Below are positions 50,725 to 60,774 of a stretch of DNA of 64,000 bases, piece by piece. The translations under genes and the position numbers were made by a program. Positions within the stretch are counted from its first letter, which is position 1. Every line of letters starts with the position of its first letter. The notes beneath the pieces are model-generated. The model was given only the letters and a program-made list of their open reading frames with translations. It was not told the origin of the DNA and ran no database searches. Source of the stretch: G965215045 sp965215045 (GTDB taxonomy: Bacteria; Pseudomonadota; Gammaproteobacteria; JABABF01); the NCBI GenBank assembly GCA_965215045.1, contig OZ244031.1, positions 1,364,001 through 1,428,000 on the forward strand. Direction: 5' to 3'.

Positions 50725-52593
50725 TCAGAGCCCCGGGTCATTCTTGTTCGCCCGCGACTCTCCCTGCTGCTCCCGGAGCCGGTGCTGGTAGAGCAGCTTG
50801 TTGCCCAGCAGGCCCGCGGGATTTTCCGAGACGCGCCGCAGCCAGATCTCGGTGGTGTGCTCCTGTTCCCCGGCGGGTGACAGGCTGCCCATGTCTTCCA
50901 GCAGGCTGCTGAGGTCGCGGTTGTCCGGTTCGTTCTGCTCTCCCTCCTGTTCCCCGTCCTCTGCGCTCTCCGCTTGCTCATCGCCGCGCCGGGCCATCTC
51001 CTGTCGTGCTTTTTCCCGGGCATCCCCGCCCTGTTCCCGCGCCATCTGCTCCAGGAACCGCCGCTCCTGCTCCTGCTCGCCCGCCGCGGCTTCGGACGCC
51101 TGTTCACCTTCCTGTTCCCCGGACTGCGCCTGCTGCTGCCGCTCCCCGGGACCTTGTTCACCCCGCTGTCCTTCTCCGGACTGCTGCTCGCCCGCCTCAC
51201 CCGGCTGTTGCTGACCGGACTGTTGTGAAGCCTGTTCCAGGGCGGCGAGTAACAGCTCCAGGTTGTGCTGCGCATCTTCCAGTTCCGGGTCGATTTCCAG
51301 CGCGGTGCGGTACGCCTTGATCGCTTCCATGATGCGCCCGGCATGCGCCAGGGCATTGCCGCGATTGTAATGATGCACGGCGTTGTCTTCCACGTTCCAG
51401 GATTGCATCGCCCGTTCGTACTCCCCGGTGCGATACAGGGCGACGCCGCGCCAGGTCGGGTGGGCAAACAGTTCCGCCGCCCGCGCGGAGTCGCCTTCCT
51501 CCAGCGCGCGTGTCGCCTGCTGGTCCCGGTTCAACCACAGGCCCTGCCAATCGAAGGCCCTGGCCGGTGTCGCGACGCCCAGTGCGACAAACAGGCCCAG
51601 CAGCAGCAGCCAGCCGCGCCGAAAACCGATGGCGGCCAGGGGCAGGAGCACCAGCAACAGCCAGGGTCCTTCCTCCCGCCACAGGTCGAATCGCCTCTCG
51701 GTCTCCCGCGTCTGCTCGTAGTGCAGGAAACTTTCATCCATGAGGTAATCGATGTCGCTGTCGTCGATCGACAGGGAATGATAACGACCGCCGTTTTGCG
51801 CGGCCAGTCGTCGCAGCGGGGCGGGGTCGAAGGCGGCGATCACCGGGGCACCGCCGCTGTCGCGCAAAAAGCCGCCCGCCGGCAGCGGCACCGGGGCACC
51901 GTTGCGGGTGCCGACGCCCAGGATTAGCAGCGGCAGCTCTTCGTCCTCCAGGATGCGTGTCAGCTGCTGGGCCTCGCGGGTGCGAATGCCGTCGGTGATG
52001 AACAGCAAGCGGCCTTGCAGACGCTGGCCGCCGCTGTTTTCCAGCAGTTGCAGGGCGTCTGCGACGGCGGCGGCGGCGTTGCTGCCCTGTACCGGCAACA
52101 GCTTGGGCGACAGGGAGCGCAGCAGGTTGCCGATCGCCTCGGTGTCGTCGGTCAGCGGGGTGATGGTGAAGGAGTCGCCGCCGTAGGCGACCAGCGCCGT
52201 CAATCCCTCCCGGCGCCGCTGCAGGATGTCATTGACCTTGTTGTGCACCCGCTCCATGCGCGACGGCAGGATGTCCTGGGCGTACATGGAGGGACTGAGG
52301 TCCAGCATCAGCACCAGTGCATCGGCGCGCTGCTCCGTCGGCTGCTGCAGTTTCTGCCAGCTGGGGCCGGCCAGGGCCAGGATCGTCAGCAGCCAGGCGC
52401 ACAGCAGCAGCACCAGCGGCAGACGATTGCCGCCCTGGCGTTGCAGCAGGTGTTCGCGCAACTCGGCGCCCATGAAACGCTCCCATTCCGGTGCGTCCTT
52501 GCGGTGCGTCCAGCACAGCCAGCTGAGAAACAGCATCGGCAGCAACGCCAGGAACCATAGCGGTCGGACAAAATGCAGGGCGGAGAACTCCAC
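50725..52593 (-). CDS. batB: BatB/BatC-like vWA and TPR protein
   Basis: The 622-residue product from GTG 52593 has two N-terminal helices, a von Willebrand A domain with metal site DLSPSM at residues 98-103, and a third helix near 315-345. TPR-like repeats follow (HHYNRGNALAHAGRIMEAIKAY), then a very Q/E/G-rich C-terminal stretch of about 110 residues. BatB (vWA) and BatC (TPR) are separate proteins in some bacteria; here they are one polypeptide. The vWA domain should sit in the periplasm or cytoplasm next to BatA and BatD. Spacing to batA is 5 bases. Confidence 0.88.
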   Translation of the reverse strand: MEFSALHFVRPLWFLALLPMLFLSWLCWTHRKDAPEWERFMGAELREHLLQRQGGNRLPLVLLLCAWLLTILALAGPSWQKLQQPTEQRADALVLMLDLSPSMYAQDILPSRMERVHNKVNDILQRRREGLTALVAYGGDSFTITPLTDDTEAIGNLLRSLSPKLLPVQGSNAAAAVADALQLLENSGGQRLQGRLLFITDGIRTREAQQLTRILEDEELPLLILGVGTRNGAPVPLPAGGFLRDSGGAPVIAAFDPAPLRRLAAQNGGRYHSLSIDDSDIDYLMDESFLHYEQTRETERRFDLWREEGPWLLLVLLPLAAIGFRRGWLLLLGLFVALGVATPARAFDWQGLWLNRDQQATRALEEGDSARAAELFAHPTWRGVALYRTGEYERAMQSWNVEDNAVHHYNRGNALAHAGRIMEAIKAYRTALEIDPELEDAQHNLELLLAALEQASQQSGQQQPGEAGEQQSGEGQRGEQGPGERQQQAQSGEQEGEQASEAAAGEQEQERRFLEQMAREQGGDAREKARQEMARRGDEQAESAEDGEQEGEQNEPDNRDLSSLLEDMGSLSPAGEQEHTTEIWLRRVSENPAGLLGNKLLYQHRLREQQGESRANKNDPGL

Positions 52594-52598
52594 GGCGA

Positions 52599-53789
52599 TT
52601 ATCTCCGGGCGCCCGGGTCGAAGGCGGTTTTCGTCGGGTGGTGCTCATCTTCCGCTGGTGCATCCGGTGTCGCAGACGGGCCCAGGAGCGCGTACAGCCG
52701 CAGCGTGTGCGCGCGCAGGGTGGCCAGTGCCGGGTACAGTGCCAACAGGAAACTGAGCAGCAGGGCGGCGCCCAGCGGCCAGTGGTAGAGGCTGGTGTGC
52801 GGACGGTAGATTTCCTCTTCCTGTGGCAGGGGCTCCAGCGCATCCAGTTCGCGGTAGATCTGCTTGAGTTGTTGCGGGTTGCGCGCGCGGAAATAACGCC
52901 CGCCGCCGATCTCGGAAATCTCGCGCAGTGTTTTTTCATCCAGCTCCCGGTTCCTGATCAGGCTGCGTGCAAAGCCGCGGTACGGCACGCGGTCGGCACC
53001 GATGCCGATGGTGTGAATGCGCAGTCCCTCCGTCGCCGCCAGTTGTGCCGCCTGCCGGGGTTCAAATTCGCCGGAGGTGTTGCTGCCATCGGTGAGCAGG
53101 ATCAGCACGCGGTTCTCCGCCGGTCGATCGCGCAGTCTCTTGACGGCCAGCGCAATGGCATCGCCGATAGCGGTTTGTTGTCCGGCAAAACCCAGTTGCG
53201 CCTCCGACAGCAGGATCTCCAGTGTTTTGAGGTCGAAACTCAAGGGCATCTGCAGGTAGGGCCGACTGCCGAACAGGATCAGGCCCATGCGGTCCCCCTG
53301 GCGCCGGGCGATGAATTCGCGTGCCACCGCCTTGACCGCGAAGATACGCGACACCGGGCGGTTATTGATCAGCATGTCCCGGGTTTGCATGCTGCCGGAG
53401 ATGTCGACCGCCAGCATCATCTCCCGACCCTCGGTCTGCAACTGGACCGCTTCGCCCAGCCATACCGGTCGCGCGGTGCTGACCAGCAGCAGCAGCCAGA
53501 TCAGCACCACGCCGGCGGTGAGCAGCGGATTGCCCAGGCGGATCCTGCCGCTGGCGGCGAGCTCCCGCAGCGGTTCAAAAAAATGCACGTGCAGTGCGGC
53601 GTGCCAGTTCCGGGCCTCCGGCAACAGGCGCGCCAGGAGCGGCAGCGGTGCCAGCAGCAGCACGGCGGGCCATTCCAGCGTGATGGCACCACCGGCGGTG
53701 TCGAAGACGCCGAGCCATGCATTGACCGTGTCGCCGAAACCCTGCAACAGCAGGGCGACGGTTTCCCGCAGGGTCTCGAGCCGGTTCAT
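52599..53789 (-). CDS. batA: BatA-like vWA domain protein
   Basis: The 396-residue protein has hydrophobic segments near residues 40-56 and 90-105, a vWA domain with the full MIDAS motif DISGSM at 129-134 and a late LLTDGSNTSG, and a C-terminal helix near 337-355. It belongs to the BatA/vWA family (DUF1550-type N-terminus). The start overlaps the DUF4381 gene (ATGA). The set MoxR-DUF58-DUF4381-BatA-BatB-BatD is the classical order. Confidence 0.9.
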   Translation of the reverse strand: MNRLETLRETVALLLQGFGDTVNAWLGVFDTAGGAITLEWPAVLLLAPLPLLARLLPEARNWHAALHVHFFEPLRELAASGRIRLGNPLLTAGVVLIWLLLLVSTARPVWLGEAVQLQTEGREMMLAVDISGSMQTRDMLINNRPVSRIFAVKAVAREFIARRQGDRMGLILFGSRPYLQMPLSFDLKTLEILLSEAQLGFAGQQTAIGDAIALAVKRLRDRPAENRVLILLTDGSNTSGEFEPRQAAQLAATEGLRIHTIGIGADRVPYRGFARSLIRNRELDEKTLREISEIGGGRYFRARNPQQLKQIYRELDALEPLPQEEEIYRPHTSLYHWPLGAALLLSFLLALYPALATLRAHTLRLYALLGPSATPDAPAEDEHHPTKTAFDPGARR

Positions 53790-54301
53790 CGGCCGTCCCC
53801 GCGGTACCCGGGGGTGTAACGCACACGGTGCCGGCGCACCCAGCGGCAGGCGAGATCATGCACCGCCTGCCCGCCGGCGCGCGGCTCGGGGCGATACATT
53901 TCCCGTGCCAGGCAGCGTCCGACACCCTGGCGGAACCCCTGCATGTCGGCACTGCGGTCCAGGAGTTCCAGCCATGCGCGCCCGGTGAAAGCGGCCGCGT
54001 GTTGTCCCGGCCAGGCGCACTGCGCAGTGCGGCGCAACACGGCGTTGATCGCAAGCAGCCAGTCGCCCAGGCTTTCCCGCCGGCCGGCAAAGCCGCGGTG
54101 CAGCACCTCGAGTTCGCGCAGCGCGGCGCGGCGGTATCCCAGGGAGCGCAGCCACGGGAACAGGCGATACAGGCCCCAGGCCGCCGCCAGCAGCACCAGC
54201 AGGGCGAGGAACCACCAACCCGGTGCCGGGGGCCACCAGGAAACCGGAGCCGGGGCGTGAATGTCGCGCAACTGGCTGAGCAGTGCCTGCAGGCCGTTCA
54301 T
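53786..54301 (-). CDS. DUF4381 family membrane protein of the Bat operon
   Basis: The 171-residue protein starts MNGLQALLSQLRDIHAPAPVSWWPPAPGWW, read in short pieces, which is the very typical N-terminus of DUF4381. It has one membrane helix (about residues 29-47) followed by a cytoplasmic helical domain with TGRAWLELLD. It always occurs in MoxR/Bat operons, and its function is unknown. Both ends overlap neighbouring genes by 4 bases. Confidence 0.88.
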   Translation of the reverse strand: MNGLQALLSQLRDIHAPAPVSWWPPAPGWWFLALLVLLAAAWGLYRLFPWLRSLGYRRAALRELEVLHRGFAGRRESLGDWLLAINAVLRRTAQCAWPGQHAAAFTGRAWLELLDRSADMQGFRQGVGRCLAREMYRPEPRAGGQAVHDLACRWVRRHRVRYTPGYRGDGR

Positions 54302-55229
54302 GATGCCGCCGCCTGTATTCTCTGCGGTTCGCGCAGCACCGTCAGCGGGTCGTCCGCAGTGTCCACGCGCACCAGGGTCAGTCGCAGCCCGCGCAGGTGG
54401 TCGTTCAACGTCTGCACGGTGGCCCCGGCTTTCTCCTGCCAGGCACTGCGCAGCTGCCGGTTCGGCCGCAGGCGCAATTGCCGCTCGCCGTCGGTGAAAT
54501 GAAACAGGCGGTTGCCGGCGGGCAGTTCCCGCTCCAGCGGGTCGTTGACCTGCAGGACCGTGAGCTGGCAGTGCCGGGTCAGGTGGTGCAGGTGGGGAAT
54601 GCTGCCGCCCAGGTCATGACAATCGCTGACCAGGAACAGCAGGCTGCCGGGATGGATGGCGCGCCGCAGTTCCAGCAGTGCCTGCGCCATGCTGATACCT
54701 TGCGCTGCGGTGCCCAGGCGCAGTTTCCCGTTGTGCTGGTGGATCTCCCGCAGCAGGTGCAACACGGTGTGATGGCTGCGCTTGGGGCGGATTTCACTGT
54801 GCCCGTTCTCACCCAGCACCATGCCGCCCACCTGGTCGCCGCGCTCCAGGCAGGTCCAGGCCAGCAGTGCCGCCAGGTGCGCCGCCTGCACCGACTTGCA
54901 ACACAGGCGGCTGCCGAAGAACATGCGTTGGCGCTGGTCCACGACGATGAAGGCCGGCCGTTCGCGCTCCTCGTGGAAAATCTTGGTGTGCGGCTTGGAA
55001 GTGCGTGCCGTCACCCGCCAGTCGATGGTGCGCACGTCGTCGCCGGCCTGGTAGGCGCGCACCTCCTCGAAGTCGATGCCGCGCCCGCGCCAGCGCGACT
55101 GCCGCAAGCCGGCACTTTCATTGCGCACGCGCAACAGCGGCGCGAGACTGAGTCCGCGCGCGGCAAAACGAAGGTTGATCAGATCGCGCAGCTCGGTATA
55201 GGCACCGCGGGGCGCCTCGCCGATACGAT

Positions 55230-55233
<4 letters not shown>
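54298..55233 (-). CDS. DUF58 domain protein of the Bat operon
   Basis: The 311-residue protein from ATG 55233 carries the DUF58 core RGRGIDFEEVRAYQAGDDVRTIDWRVTARTS near residues 48-78 and a vWA-like remainder with FIVVDQRQRMFFGS and LFLVSDCHDL. DUF58 proteins are thought to be substrates or partners of MoxR ATPases. The start codon overlaps the moxR stop (ATGA). Confidence 0.9.
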
Positions 55234-56240
<1,007 letters not shown>

Positions 56241-56269
56241 GTTGGCGACGACGGGGTGTATCGAGGGTA

Positions 56270-56284
56270 CGGGTACAATACCCG
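56270..56284. promoter_or_regulatory. Palindrome in the moxR / pyrD divergent promoter region
   Basis: CGGGTA-CAA-TACCCG is a perfect 6-bp inverted repeat with a 3-base spacer. It overlaps TACAAT (56274-56279), the best -10 candidate for pyrD. It lies 29 bases upstream of the moxR start. It could be an operator for either direction, but it is short and may be chance. Confidence 0.35.
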
Positions 56285-56365
56285 CTGCTCCCTGTTGCGT
56301 ATGAGACAGTGAGCGGGCTCCGGGAATTTTACACTGACTTCAGGTCCCCGCACACCACGCCGTCC

Positions 56366-57400
56366 TTGGATTTTTACAAAGTTTTACGCAACGCACTGTT
56401 TTGTCTGCCGCCGGAATTCTCCCATCTGTGCGGACTGGGTGCCATCCAGCTCGCGCATCGCACCGGCTGCAGCGGGCTATTGGCGGCGCATCCGGAGCCG
56501 GCACCGGTAGAGGCGATGGGTTTGCGCTTTGCACATCCGGTCGGCTTGGCGGCGGGACTGGACAAGGACGCCCGCTGCGTGTCCGGGCTGTTGTCCCTGG
56601 GTTTTTCCTTTATCGAAGTCGGCACGGTGACGCCGGCACCGCAGCCCGGCAACCCGCGTCCGCGCCTGTTTCGCCTGCCGCGACAGCAGGCACTGATTAA
56701 TCGCATGGGTTTTAACAGCTGCGGCCTGGAACGTATGCGGCCCCGTCTGCTGGCACCGCACCCGGGCATTGTCGGCGTCAACCTGGGACTGAACCGGGAT
56801 ACCGCCGCCGACCAGGCACCCCAGGCGTACCGCACGGGGATGCGCGCGGTCTGCGAAGGTGCTGACTACATCGCCATTAATCTCTCCTCGCCGAACACCC
56901 CGGGCCTGCGCGAATGGCAGCGCGCCGATCGCCTGGAACCCCTGCTGGAAGCCCTGCTGGAAGAACGTGAACAACTCGCCGCCGCCGGCAAACGCACACC
57001 GCTGGCGATCAAGCTGTCGCCCGACCTGGAAGACGAACCACTGCGCGCATCGGCGCAGCTGCTGCGACGCATGGGAGTCGATGCGGTGATCGCCGGCAAC
57101 ACCACCGTCCAGCGCCCCGGCCTGGAGCACGAAGCGCGCGCCACGGAGGCGGGCGGGTTGAGCGGTGCCCCGCTGCGGCAGCGCGGACTCGAAATGACAC
57201 GCATCCTGGCCGCAGAGCTGGGCCCCGGGATACCGATCATCGCCACCGGCGGTATCGCCGACGCCCGGGCCGCTGCCGAGCGCATCGAAGCCGGTGCCCG
57301 CCTGGTGCAGTTGTACACTGGTTTTATTTACGGCGGCCCGGCATTGATCACCGCCTCAGCCGCCGCGATCGCGGCATTGCAACGAGACACCCGGCCATGA
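56366..57400 (+). CDS. pyrD: Dihydroorotate dehydrogenase (quinone), class 2
   Basis: PyrD oxidises dihydroorotate to orotate and passes electrons to quinone at the inner membrane. Core motifs are VGLAAGLDKDARCV, VEVGTVTPAPQPGNPRPRLFRLP in short pieces, INRMGFNS, INLSSPNTPGLR, IKLSPDLED and IIATGGIADARAA. The N-terminal class 2 helix is FYKVLRNALFCLPPE. The TTG at 56366 gives 344 residues and aligns with the E. coli start; a GTG at 56309 would add 19. Neither has a good ribosome site. The stop overlaps phoB (ATGA), an unusual neighbour. Confidence 0.92.
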   Translation: MDFYKVLRNALFCLPPEFSHLCGLGAIQLAHRTGCSGLLAAHPEPAPVEAMGLRFAHPVGLAAGLDKDARCVSGLLSLGFSFIEVGTVTPAPQPGNPRPRLFRLPRQQALINRMGFNSCGLERMRPRLLAPHPGIVGVNLGLNRDTAADQAPQAYRTGMRAVCEGADYIAINLSSPNTPGLREWQRADRLEPLLEALLEEREQLAAAGKRTPLAIKLSPDLEDEPLRASAQLLRRMGVDAVIAGNTTVQRPGLEHEARATEAGGLSGAPLRQRGLEMTRILAAELGPGIPIIATGGIADARAAAERIEAGARLVQLYTGFIYGGPALITASAAAIAALQRDTRP

Positions 57401-58110
57401 AAAACCATTCACCTGTGCGCAAGATCCTGATTGTCGATGATGAAGCGGCAGTGCGGCGCATGATTCGTACGACCCTGGAAATGCGCAAAGAATTCACCTG
57501 CCTGGAAGCACCGGACACGATGCAGGCCAGGAAGCTACTCCACGAAGAACAACCCGACCTGATGTTGCTCGACTGGATGTTGTCCGGCATCAGCGGCATC
57601 GAACTGCTGCGCCAGCTGCGCAGCCAGGAAGAGAACCGGGACCTGCCCGTGATCATGCTCACGGCGAAGGACACCGAGCGCAGCATGGTGCGCGGCCTGG
57701 AACAGGGTGCCGACGATTACATCACCAAGCCTTTCTCGCCGCGCGAACTCGTGGCGCGGATTCATGCGGTCCTGCGCCGCCGGGGAGAACACCGGGAAGA
57801 CGCCGTGTTATCGGCGGGCCCCCTGACCCTGGACCCCGTGCAGCACCACGTCAGCTGTGCCGGCCAGCCGGTGCACTTGCGGCCCATGGAATTTCGCCTG
57901 CTGCATTTTTTCATGTCGCACCCGGGCAGGACTTACAGCCGCGGCGCGCTGTTGAACCAGGTCTGGGGTGCGAACGCCTACCTGGAAGAGCGCACCCTGG
58001 ACGTGCACATCAGCCGCTTGCGCCGCGTACTCAAGGGCTGCGGTGACTGCAGTCGCTGGGTGGACACGGTAGTCGGTTTCGGGTATCGCTTCACACCGCC
58101 GACATCGTGA
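57397..58110 (+). CDS. phoB: Phosphate regulon response regulator PhoB
   Basis: The 237-residue regulator has a receiver domain with acidic Asp14 and Asp15, phospho-acceptor Asp59 in LLDWMLSG, the MLTAKD threonine and the TKPFSP lysine. Its winged-helix DNA-binding domain shows RPMEFRLLHFF, VWGANAYLEERTLDVHISRLRR and a GFGYRF end. The VWG...VEERTVDVHI-type recognition helix is characteristic of PhoB. It overlaps pyrD at the start and phoR at the end. The downstream pst genes are its expected targets. Confidence 0.92.
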   Translation: MKNHSPVRKILIVDDEAAVRRMIRTTLEMRKEFTCLEAPDTMQARKLLHEEQPDLMLLDWMLSGISGIELLRQLRSQEENRDLPVIMLTAKDTERSMVRGLEQGADDYITKPFSPRELVARIHAVLRRRGEHREDAVLSAGPLTLDPVQHHVSCAGQPVHLRPMEFRLLHFFMSHPGRTYSRGALLNQVWGANAYLEERTLDVHISRLRRVLKGCGDCSRWVDTVVGFGYRFTPPTS

Positions 58111-59387
58111 AACAGCAGCTGCAGCCCCTGTTCCGCATGCTGCGGGAACTGCTGCTGTTTTGTATCGCCGGTCTTTTGCCGGGGGCACTGCTGGGCGTCC
58201 CGCTGCAGGGATTGGGCGTCGGCGTCGGCACCTGGCTGCTCTGGAACCTGGTCCAACCGCTGCGCCTCTGGCAGTGGTTGCAGCGGGAGACGACGAGCCC
58301 GCCGCCCAGGAGCCTGGGTCTGTGGCAGTCGATCTTCACAAGCCTGGGTCGCCGCCAGGCCGAGCAGGCCGCCTCGGCGGAAGCGGTGGCACCTTTGCGC
58401 GAGTTATTCCAGAATTTCAACAGCGCGGTGATCCTGCTGGATGCCGACGGACGCATCGCCTGGTGCAACCAGGCTGCGACCTCGCTGCTGGGAGTGCGCT
58501 TTCCCGAAGACCGACGCCGTCACCTGGGCAACCTGCTGCGCACCCCGGAACTGTTGCATTTCCTGCAGCAGATGCCAGAGCAGACACCGCTGGAATGCGC
58601 ATCGCCCGGCGATGCCTCGCGACACCTGCGTTTCGGCTGTGCGCGCCTGCCGGAGGGCAGGGGTATTGTCTTTGTCCAGGATATTACCCAGCCGCACCGG
58701 CTGGAGAAGATGCGCCGGGACTTTATTGCCAATGTCTCGCACGAATTGCGCACCCCGCTGACCGTGATCATCGGCAGCCTGGAACTCATGGACGAGCCGC
58801 TGCCGCCTGCCAAGCTGCGTGAAATGCAGGAAGACATGCGCCACCAGGCCGGGCGCATGTCAGACCTGGTGCAAAGCCTGTTGCGCCTGGCGCAGCTCGA
58901 GAGTATGACCGAGCCCGCCGCCCGCGAACACATCCCACTGCGCCTGCTGCTGGCAGAAGTCTGTGACAGTATGAAAGCCAAGGCAGGTGAAGGGCGGCGC
59001 CTGGAATCGCACTGTCCGGATGCGCTGGTACTGCTGGGTTCCCGGGGCGAGTTGCAGAGCGTTTTCCTCAACCTGCTGGACAACGCCGTGCGCCACACCG
59101 ACGCCCGGGAAGGCGTGGTGCAGGTAGAGGCCGAAGGCAGTGCCGAAGGTATCCGCGTGAAGGTGAAGGATAACGGTGCCGGCATCGAACGCCGACACCT
59201 GCCCCGGTTGACCGAGCGTTTTTATCGCGTCGACGAAGGCCGGAATTCCGCCCAGGCGGGCACCGGCCTGGGACTGGCCATCGTCAAGCACGCCCTGGAA
59301 CGACACCAGGGCGAGTTGCAAATTCACAGCCGACCGGGGGAGGGCAGCGAGTTCGTGTGCTGCTTCCCGCCGGAGCGCAGCGGCTGA
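58107..59387 (+). CDS. phoR: Phosphate regulon sensor kinase PhoR
   Basis: The 426-residue kinase starts at GTG 58107 with two close N-terminal helices and almost no periplasmic part, as in PhoR. A PAS domain follows (LFQNFNSAVILLDADGRIAWCN near residue 100), then the H-box SHELRTPL with phospho-acceptor His212, the N box LLDNAVRHTD and G boxes DNGAGI and GTGLGLAIV. It senses the state of the Pst transporter and phosphorylates PhoB under low phosphate. It ends at the 22-bp repeat tract before pstS. Confidence 0.92.
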   Translation: MKQQLQPLFRMLRELLLFCIAGLLPGALLGVPLQGLGVGVGTWLLWNLVQPLRLWQWLQRETTSPPPRSLGLWQSIFTSLGRRQAEQAASAEAVAPLRELFQNFNSAVILLDADGRIAWCNQAATSLLGVRFPEDRRRHLGNLLRTPELLHFLQQMPEQTPLECASPGDASRHLRFGCARLPEGRGIVFVQDITQPHRLEKMRRDFIANVSHELRTPLTVIIGSLELMDEPLPPAKLREMQEDMRHQAGRMSDLVQSLLRLAQLESMTEPAAREHIPLRLLLAEVCDSMKAKAGEGRRLESHCPDALVLLGSRGELQSVFLNLLDNAVRHTDAREGVVQVEAEGSAEGIRVKVKDNGAGIERRHLPRLTERFYRVDEGRNSAQAGTGLGLAIVKHALERHQGELQIHSRPGEGSEFVCCFPPERSG

Positions 59388-59585
59388 ACCCCTCCCGCAC
59401 ATCGTCTGAACTCCTCCCGCACATCGCCGGGCCCCCTCCCAAACATCGCCTGACCCCTTCCCGCATAGCACCTGAACTCCTCCCGCGCACCGCCTGAACT
59501 CCTCCCGCGCATCGTTTGGCCTCCTCCCGCACATCGTCTGAACCCTTCCCGCACAGCACCTGAACTCCTCCCGCACAGCACCAGT
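59388..59585. repeat. 22-bp tandem repeat, about nine copies, between phoR and pstS
   Basis: The unit CCTCCCGCACATCGTCTGAA(CT) recurs about every 22 bases from 59390 to 59583, with substitutions and one-base length changes. Nine copies fill nearly all of the gap between the phoR stop and the pstS leader. On the minus strand each unit reads GGGAGGAGTTCAGACGATG, that is a ribosome-site-like sequence and an ATG, but there is no gene on that strand. Twenty-two bases equals two helical turns, the spacing of a PhoB box, though the sequence does not match the known box. Confidence 0.85.
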
Positions 59586-59605
59586 TTCAACAATGCCGCA
59601 TATTT

Positions 59606-59626
59606 TTGTCACATCGGCTGCGGACA
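59606..59626 (+). promoter_or_regulatory. Weak candidate Pho-box region upstream of pstS
   Basis: TTGTCACATCGGCTGCGGACA contains one good TGTCA half-site (59607-59611), as in the PhoB consensus. The second half-site is not at the expected 11-base spacing. The region lies about 45 bases before the pstS start, where a PhoB-activated promoter is expected. The call is tentative. Confidence 0.25.
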
Positions 59627-59656
59627 ATAGGCTGTGTTTCCGATGAGGTCAATGTT

Positions 59657-60718
59657 ATGAGAGTCAATCGGCTTTTTAGTGCTTCCGTTCTTTTCAGTGC
59701 CACGGCGGTCGCTGCCCTGTCCCTGGGTGCTTCGCCGGCCATGGCGCGCGACAATATCCACATTGTCGGTTCTTCCACGGTCTACCCGTTTGCCACGGTA
59801 ATTGCCGAGCGTTTCGGGCGTTCCTTCCGCTACAAGACGCCCACCGTGGAGTCCACGGGTTCCGGGGGCGGGCTGAAATTATTCTGTACCGGCGTCGGCG
59901 TCAATACGCCCGATATCACCAATTCTTCCCGGCGCATCAAGAAAACCGAGTATGACACCTGCCAGAAAAATGGCGTGCGCGACATCATCGAAGTCAAGAT
60001 CGGGTATGACGGCATCGTGCTGGCGAATTCCGTGGATGCCGAGCGCATGCAACTGAGCCGGCGCGATATCTTCTTAGCCCTGGCGAAGGATGTGCCCGAT
60101 CCCCGGGGTAGGGAGCGTTTCGTGTCCAACCCGTATCGCACCTGGAAAGACGTCAACCCCAAATTGCCGAACAAGAAAATCCGGGTGCTGGGGCCGCCGC
60201 CGACTTCTGGCACGCGCGACGCCTTCGTCGAGTTGGCCCTGGAGGGTGGTTGCAAGACTTTCCAGTGGGTCAAGGAGCTTAAGAAAAGAAACAAGCAGGC
60301 CTACAAGAGACGGTGTCACACGGTGCGTGAGGACGGTGCCTACGTGGAAGCGGGCGAAAATGACAACCTGATCGTGCAGAAGCTCAACGCCGACAAGGAT
60401 TCCTTTGGCGTGTTTGGCTTCAGCTTCCTGAAAGAGAATAGCGACAAGGTGCAGGGTTCGGTGATCGAGGGCCGGGAACCCGCCTTTGCAGCCATTGCTT
60501 CGGGTGCCTACCCGGTGTCCCGTTCGCTGTACTTTTATGTCAAGAAAGCACATATCGGCCAGATTCGCGGTATCGAGCGCTACTTGCGCCTGTTTGTCAG
60601 CTCCCGTTCCATCGGCCCCCGCGGCCTCCTGGTGGAACGGGGCCTGATCCCGCTGCCAGCGACTGAATTGCGCAGCATGCAGAAAAGCGTCCACGGCCTC
60701 GCCAGCCTCCAGCTCTGA
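59657..60718 (+). CDS. pstS: Phosphate ABC transporter substrate-binding protein PstS
   Basis: The 353-residue precursor has a signal peptide (about residues 1-30, ending SPAMA). The phosphate-binding protein fold shows IVGSSTVYPF, TGSGGGLKLF, the ITNSSRRI loop, IGYDGIVLA and PTSGTRDAF. The ATG at 59657 has GAGG nine bases upstream; an upstream in-frame start is rejected. It is the first gene of the pstSCAB operon. Compared with E. coli PstS, the loop from 200 to 240 is rich in lysine (KKRNKQAYKRR). Confidence 0.92.
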   Translation: MRVNRLFSASVLFSATAVAALSLGASPAMARDNIHIVGSSTVYPFATVIAERFGRSFRYKTPTVESTGSGGGLKLFCTGVGVNTPDITNSSRRIKKTEYDTCQKNGVRDIIEVKIGYDGIVLANSVDAERMQLSRRDIFLALAKDVPDPRGRERFVSNPYRTWKDVNPKLPNKKIRVLGPPPTSGTRDAFVELALEGGCKTFQWVKELKKRNKQAYKRRCHTVREDGAYVEAGENDNLIVQKLNADKDSFGVFGFSFLKENSDKVQGSVIEGREPAFAAIASGAYPVSRSLYFYVKKAHIGQIRGIERYLRLFVSSRSIGPRGLLVERGLIPLPATELRSMQKSVHGLASLQL

Positions 60719-60774
60719 GACGCTGTATTCACTGCTGCCGGCAAACAGAATAGAGATACAGGGGGCGGTTTTTC

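Noticed and set aside
59390..59627. Minus-strand coding region with repeated CAGGVQ-like peptides
   Set aside because: It is produced by the 22-bp repeat and then runs antisense into phoR. Ribosome-site-like sequences occur in each unit but no gene follows.
60719..60774. Terminator between pstS and pstC
   Set aside because: No stable hairpin with a T-run is seen in the 56-base gap.
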